Shown here: in pieces, positions 58,565 through 64,000 of the stretch
Layout: every line of letters starts with the position of its first letter
How positions within the stretch are numbered: the stretch's first letter is position 1
DNA from: Telmatactis stephensoni
Lineage: Eukaryota > Cnidaria > Anthozoa > Actiniaria > Isophelliidae
Direction of reading: 5' to 3'
DNA length: 64,000 nucleotides
Assembly (NCBI GenBank): GCA_029948255.1
Contig: JALIZF010001766.1
Coordinates: 372,001 to 436,000, forward strand
The notes under the pieces: generated by a model
Told to the model about the DNA's origin: nothing
What the model saw: only the letters and a program-made list of their open reading frames with translations
Database searches by the model: none
Translations under genes and position numbers: made by a program

Positions 58565-58707
58565 TAGAGTGGTTTTCAAAAACCCGTGAAACAACTTATA
58601 CCATTGACATTTTAATAGCGTGTATGGAACACAGAAAACAAAGACTTTTAGCGGAATAGCACTAAATAAATTCGGAAGTATTTCACGGGTTTATGAAAAC
58701 CACTCTA
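58565..58707. mobile_element. 143-bp inverted-repeat element, partner of 56378-56522
   Basis: TAGAGTGGTTTTCAAAAACC to GGTTTATGAAAACCACTCTA; it is the reverse complement of the copy in the transposase intron with few differences. Confidence 0.85.
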
Positions 58708-59586
58708 ATATTTTGTACAAACTAGCTGGATAGCACTGAAGCAGAAAAGTACCAACAATGATAGCAACATATCTTGCTGTCTTTGTGTAGTTCATGCCTC
58801 AGTGAATTGTTCGTTAGTCTAGTTTGTCCATAACAACTATAAATATTATTAATTGCGCGAAAAATGTTGTTGCGCGTTCAAATAGTTCTTTACGGATAAG
58901 CAGATTTTTGTTTAAACATTTAGTCTAAAGATAAAGTTAAGGTTAAAATTATGCACTCGATTCTATTCGATATACTCGTTCAACACTCAATTGGGAAATA
59001 TATTCGGACGTTTTACAAATTTTGAATACTTTGTGAGAGATTTCAATTTGGCCGTGAAGGAAACTGATGATTATTTAGTTGGCAGTTGTACAAAAGGCAG
59101 CATTGGGTTTTGCAGTACCTATTTCCCGGACTACAACCTCGTTCCCAGGCTCTCCCTTCTCGCTTTTTTTTTCAAAATGGCGGGCGCTCGAAGGGAAGAC
59201 CCTGGTGTTGGCTGGATTGTCACGTGATAAATCTCCAAAAATCTTGGAGATTTTGATCACGTGATCACAAAAACAAAATGGCTGTCTGTGATAATTTACA
59301 AATGATAAACATTCGGGTTGTTCTGAATAATACAATTTCATTTGGACGCGTAAACTTGGAGTTACTACAAAATATACTACTGGATGCTCGCCGTTGCTTA
59401 TTTACTTGGATATTTGACCAGTAAAAGGTTAGTTTTCAGCTTTAATAACCTACTACTGGTGGCTTCTTCGTGAGCGAAGCCAAAAATTCTCCCTTCGCTC
59501 TTTTTATAGGGAAGAAGAAACTTAGTAGAAAAATATCTAATGCTAGAAAGTTGTTTTCAATTTACATACTTGTACCTCTTGGATTT
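58708..59586. other. Spacer with a CTCGTTCCCAGGCTCTCCC repeat fragment
   Basis: No gene is recognised. At 59139-59275 lies CTCGTTCCCAGGCTCTCCC followed by AAAATGGCGGGCGCTCG and a small inverted pair around ATCACGTGAT, a composition typical of dispersed repeats in cnidarian genomes (from general knowledge, not checked). Confidence 0.4.
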
Positions 59587-61985
59587 TTACATTCCCATTG
59601 AGATTTGTTTTTTGTGCTTTTCCAGCCAGGAGTGAAACTCAGCCATGTCAACACCAACCAAAGGCGACATTTCAATATCAGTAAAGGTTCGGTGGCTCCT
59701 TTTGGGTGTAATATGGAAAGGACGCAGTTTTCTAAGCTCGTTGAATATCAAAATTTCATCTTCCTTTGAACTTCTGGTTGAATGCTTCTGTGAATTTTTG
59801 TGGAGGCTGGAACCCTTGTCAAACTTTGAAACAATCTGTTGAACTCCAGCAGCTGCTTTGGAAGCTCTAAGCATTGCCTTCTTTGTTTTATTGGCACCCA
59901 TGCTTTTGACAACAGTTTTGCATGTTCGATTGCAAATTTCCTGTGCAGTATCACATTCAATGTTTTTGCCTTGCCCACCATTCCAGTTGACAAACCTACC
60001 CCATGTTAGTCTGTGGGCCATTTCCTCTGACGTCAATGCTTTCACCTGAGCAATGCTAACAAACATTTCAAGAGCATACTTGGAAAAGGAACTGAAACGC
60101 TTGAAATAAAGGAGCAGTCTTTTTTTGTTAATATTGCTTCTTTCTCCATCACCCTCTGCACAAGTATCCACCAGCTGCATCAAGAAAACAGCGAGCTCCA
60201 ATATGTTTAATCCATAATACCTGTCAAAATTAAAAACAATAGATGAATTACAGTGGAATTAACACAGAGATTTATAATATATTTGTTACCTACTTTATCC
60301 TCCAAAAGTACTATGAATTTTTTAACAGTGTTGTTTATGTACATGTACCTGACTTTGTCAACTGCTTGTGATGTTTCTTTTTCTTCACTATTCATGGTAG
60401 CTTCAGATGTTTCAACCGATGGGATTGCATAGTCATGTTCTGCTTGGATGTTGTTTACTATCCTTGACTGTTTCTCTGCTTCGTTTTGTAACACTGATTC
60501 ATGATCTGGGTCAGCCATTACAAATTCATCTACAAAAGCACCTACAACTTTATCGAAGTATTCTTTCTTCTTTGCCAAAGGCTGATAGAGAATGCCTTTA
60601 GGTGGAGAATGCTTGGTAGGCTTATCTTCAAAACTATTCATTCCCCAAAATTCCATGGCAGCTTCAAGAAGGTATGCCTTTCCAATGCTTATGATAAACT
60701 GTTCACATCCCTCATAAGATTTTGTGACTTTCTGTGGTGTCACATTTCTCCGATCCAGTCGTTCTCTAAAGAACTTCAGAGTTCCAACCTCCCTAACTGA
60801 TTCAGCTTTGTGAAGATAGCTGTACACTAGCTGGAAAGAAGTAATAAAAGTTTTTAAAAATATATTGCCAAATATGCATTAATCTATATTAGAAGGAATA
60901 CATGGAATACTTCATGTCTCTTGAATGTCTTGGAATAAAACAAAAATATTATGTGCATAATAATGGAAAATGATAAAAATCTACATGAATGTTTTAATGT
61001 AATAAATTGTAATAAATAATATATTGTTATATGAAAAAAAAAAGTTTAAGTATGTTACCTGAAGGAAAGACATCTTTGTGTGGAATAGCTCTACAGGAAA
61101 GGGACTGACATGATCAAATCTATCTTTAGCTGTGTGACACCCTTGACGCAAATCTTTAGCCCCAACAAAACGAACTCTTGTGACTTGATCTCCACCAAAT
61201 GGAACAGAGATGTCTTTCATGTGATCATTTATATCATTTTGGTTGAAGTGACCACCTGGTTGATCTGGATCTGAATGTGAGCCTTGTAAAGGTCCATACG
61301 CCTGTGCTGGTCTTGTATTGCGTGGTAACTGAATAACTCCTGCTTTTGCATAAATGTTTTCAATGATATTTTCATATTCACAAAGAATATCAACAACATC
61401 ATCATATTGTTTTTCATCCTTCAACTGCATTGGTAAAGGAACAATGGTTGATTGTTCAGACATTTCTTTTTGATACCTGTGCTCAATATGATTTGGTATC
61501 ACTGAATTCATGAAAGAGAGTGAAGGTATATAGGTTACAAGAACTCTACCAACCAAAACTTTGAAATCCTCTCGAAGTTTACTTATCTCTTCATTATTGA
61601 GAAGAAATGAACAATTTGGTAGGGTCCTTATATCTTTTTGGGGAGCAACATTTGAAAGACCCAGACTTGGTACTCTTTCAACAATAAGATTGGAAGCAAA
61701 ATAATGGATATCTTGATTTTGATGATCCTTTCGCATGTCATGAGGGTGAATTCTTAAGTCCCAATTATCTCCAGAGCCTTGAATTTTTTTCCCTTGTTTT
61801 ACTTCTTCAATAATTTTGTCAGCAAAATGACCACCAATGATATCGAGTAGAACTAGCTTTCTGCTGTGGCTCAGGGAAAACCCCAACTTTTGACATCTAT
61901 TGATAAGCTAGCAAAGTCAAACAAAAATAAATAGATAAATAAAAATGATCCTAATAACAATAATGATAATGCTTATTATTAATAC

Positions 61986-62016
<31 letters not shown>

Positions 62017-63366
62017 TCAGTGTTTTTCATTTACATTCATTCACTGTATGTAATGGTGCATTACAGTTAAATGGTTACCTGCTTCTTAGCATTTCCTTCA
62101 GATAGTAAAACTGTGTTGATCCTTTGAATCAAACTCAACTCATGGTTTCGTTGTTGAAGAAGTATTCCATAGCAGAGACAGAGACGTGGGACAGCACCTT
62201 CTAAATTCTTAACTGTAGTTTTCATTACATCACAAAGGATAGGACAACGAATTGAAATCTCATTTAGTATTTTATCCCAATCCAAGTTTACCATGTCATT
62301 GTAATCTTTTTGTCTGAGAAGTGAGGCATTTCTTTTAGAACACAGCTCTGTGCAGTCGTCGTCCAGCTGTTGAAGTAATTTTGCTTTCATTTGTACCTTG
62401 AGTGAGGCAATGTTCCACATAGCTGACACTATAACTGAAGGAAGCCTTGTTTTAACAGCATTTATGATTTTTGTTAAGCAATGATCATGAAGAGGAGAAT
62501 CTGAACTGAGGACCTGAGGACAGATAATAATATTGAGCTTAACAACATCATTAAAAGTACTATTGTATTACCAGGGGGAGGGGTGAGTGCACTCCCGTAT
62601 ATCTGCTAAAGGATGTGCTGCTGGATAGGGTATGGTTTTGGCCTTGGAAATTCGTTGGCTGTGTGCAGGGGCATATCCAGAATATTTCAAAGGAGGGGTC
62701 ACACTTCCAATTCCTCAATCTTTCTCCAGTCAGATTCTAGTTATTTCTATCATCTTTTTGTTTTCAAAGGGGGGTCACGGGCACCCTGGGACCCCCCCTT
62801 GGATACGCCCCTGGTGTGGTCTTCAGCTGGGTAAATTTGCTTATAGTTATAGATACCTCTGCATTGTTTATGGTTTCTTTCGACGTGTTATTAAGTTCAT
62901 TTTCCTTGGTAGTGGAGTTAGAATCAATAGGGCTCTCGCTTGGACTTTTTGGCGGAAGAAAAGCTGTAGTTGGCGTCGATGTACTGGGTAGAAAAAGTGA
63001 CGTCCGTGCTCTAGCAGTGACTTGCTCTTTTTGCTTTGGCTCTTTACAAAGTGGACTAACTTTACATCTCTTCACTTTAGCAGTACGTTTAAACGTAGCT
63101 TGAGTTTCTATAACGCTTGATTTAAACTCCCAAAATCTTAATAACTTCGTCTCACAGCTCCGACAAATTTTGGCGGGAAAACCATCATCGTCTTCTACTC
63201 GAATGCCCAAGGCATAGCTGATCTTGCTTGACAATTCTTTTCCTTTTCCACTCTTACTAAATATATTTGTAAATCTTTCGTAATCCTTTGAATCTGCACA
63301 GAGTCTACAAACTTTTATATTTTCAGAATAAAGTTTTACAGGTGTTTTCGGGGGATTATCCGCCAT
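59587..63366 (-). CDS. ZAD zinc finger plus DUF6589 protein, likely transposase, intact
   Basis: Five exons on the minus strand: 62857-63366, 62079-62513, 61059-61907, 60349-60830 and 59587-60220. All have GT-AG introns and matching phases, summing to 2910 bases, 969 codons plus stop. Exon 1 encodes a ZAD-type zinc finger with two Cys pairs (VCRLCADSKDYERF and KICRSCETKLLRFWEF), then a Ser/Thr-rich linker. Exons 3-5 form a DUF6589 region: RKLVLLDIIGGHF, IQGSGDNWDLRIHPHDMR, HYFASNLIVERVPS, PFGGDQVTRVRFVGAKDLR, TLKFFRERLDRRN, and a C-terminal basic region with DIEMSPLVGVDMAEFHSWL. The Asp residues in GDNWD and GGDQ are candidates for a catalytic pair (inference). DUF6589 genes are multi-copy in cnidarians and other invertebrates, and I infer a DNA transposase, perhaps Academ-like. 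The start is 117 bp from a divergent RecQ-like gene. Confidence 0.8.
62666..62813. mobile_element. 148-bp hAT-like element in intron 1 of the ZAD-DUF6589 gene
   Basis: Ends CAGGGGCATATCC and GGATACGCCCCTG are imperfect inverted repeats of the CAGGGGCG type seen in hAT-derived short elements. GTGTG flanks both sides (62661-62665, 62814-62818). Confidence 0.7.
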
Positions 63367-63483
63367 GACTATATTAATGAGTGACACTAGGGTGTTTCCC
63401 TGAGGCGGTCCATGCCAACCAATAAGAATTGAGGTGGATATTGCCGAAAACGCCGGTTAATTCCAGGTTCTATCTCATTAAAA
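63367..63483. promoter_or_regulatory. Short bidirectional promoter region
   Basis: Only 117 bp separate the ATG of the minus-strand ZAD-DUF6589 gene from the ATG of the plus-strand RecQ-like gene, so both promoters must share or overlap this sequence or the first exons. It contains an inverted CCAAT (ATTGG-type sequence as CCAACCAATAAG near 63415). No TATA box is obvious. Confidence 0.5.
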
Positions 63484-64000
63484 ATGTCGAGTTCTTTGGA
63501 TTCTTTCTTTCGCGGGATTCGTTACGCTTTGGATTGTTCTGGCTATGACAACTTATTTCTGAAGGTGAAGCAAATAAACATAATAGAAGCACTACTCTTA
63601 GGGAGGAATACCATTGGAGTTCTTCCAACTGGTTATGGCAAGTCTGTCATTTTCCACTTGTTGCCGTATTTGTTTGACTATCAGGCCGTAACTCAGAAAA
63701 GCATTATTCTTGTGATTGCTCCTTTGGATGCCTTAATTGAAGACCAAGTTAAAAGTCTTAAGGCAAGAGGAATCAAAGCAGGTATCCTGAAAACTGTACC
63801 AAAGAATGTTCAATCGTGTGACTCCGACGACGAAAGTGAGGGTTTTCAAGACCACGAACACAGCATTGCAGACCAGAGAGACTTCCATCTTATAAAAAAT
63901 GGAGACATAAGACTTTTGTTTACCCATCCAGAAGCCTTTATATCATGTAAGGAAGGGAGAAAACTGTTCCTATCAAATGTGTTCCAAAAACGAATTGCAA
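63484..64000 (+). CDS. RecQ-like DNA helicase, N-terminal part (runs off the window)
   Basis: The frame opens at ATG 63484 (MSSSLDSFFRGIRYAL) and stays open for 172 codons to the right edge. A RecQ-type motif 0 region (LFLKVKQINIIEALLLGRN) is followed by Walker A in GVLPTGYGKSVIFHLLP (about residues 45-60), motif Ia in IILVIAPLDALIEDQVKSL, and FTHPEAF in place of the usual SPE-type motif Ib. The DEAD/DEAH box lies beyond the edge. RecQ helicases unwind DNA 3' to 5' and act in recombination and repair. An acidic insertion (CDSDDESEGFQDHEHS, about residues 119-134) sits between motifs Ia and Ib. No intron is seen so far. Its head-to-head position with the DUF6589 gene suggests joint mobility or joint regulation. 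Confidence 0.8.
   Translation, partial: MSSSLDSFFRGIRYALDCSGYDNLFLKVKQINIIEALLLGRNTIGVLPTGYGKSVIFHLLPYLFDYQAVTQKSIILVIAPLDALIEDQVKSLKARGIKAGILKTVPKNVQSCDSDDESEGFQDHEHSIADQRDFHLIKNGDIRLLFTHPEAFISCKEGRKLFLSNVFQKRIA

Overview
This window is AT-rich animal DNA made largely of transposable elements. It probably comes from an early-branching marine invertebrate: a cnidarian is my best guess and a sponge is not excluded. The evidence is spliced genes with GT-AG introns, non-LTR retrotransposons, Penelope-like elements (PLEs) with a GIY-YIG endonuclease, a Helentron-type Helitron, Tc1/mariner and PIF/Harbinger genes, many short inverted-repeat elements, and a ZAD zinc finger outside insects. No bacterial-style operons, rRNA or functional tRNA genes were seen. 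Species assignment is inference.

Layout. 1-8 kb: the tail of a Harbinger-like nuclease and, convergent to it, a four-exon Myb/SANT-like gene. The last exon of that gene is split by a 4.8-kb non-autonomous transposon with an 8-bp target duplication. 8.2-9.8 kb: a decayed SAM-like/UBX-like gene fragment. 10-20.6 kb: nested repeat families, short inverted-repeat elements, a TTAA element, a near-perfect 389-bp foldback and minisatellites. 20.6-23.8 kb: a Jockey/CR1-type LINE and a PLE fragment, both on the minus strand. 24 kb: one exon with an IQ motif. 24.7-27.9 kb: repeat copies and a 5'-truncated LINE. 28-32.9 kb: two adjacent PLE loci, each arranged head to head as an inverted pair, with hammerhead-ribozyme-like sequences at the outer ends. 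36-44 kb: a decayed Helentron (protease-like, DUF6570-like, Rep, PIF1-type helicase and EEP endonuclease regions). 44.7-53.4 kb: several levels of nested repeats whose empty sites are present elsewhere in the window. 53.5-55.1 kb: (TA)n tracts filled with short inverted-repeat elements and a separate hammerhead-like motif. 55-57 kb: a four-exon Tc1/mariner transposase that looks intact. 57-59 kb: more inverted-repeat elements. 59.6-64 kb: an intact five-exon gene coding for a ZAD zinc finger plus DUF6589 (969 codons), 117 bp from a divergent RecQ-like helicase that runs off the window.

How the parts relate. The most interesting pair is the ZAD-DUF6589 gene and the RecQ-like helicase. They share one short promoter region and look like the two genes of a large DNA transposon, possibly of the Academ type (inference). 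The second theme is the record of insertions: several elements can be dated relative to each other because the undisturbed target sequence survives in the other TIR, in another copy, or through reading-frame restoration.
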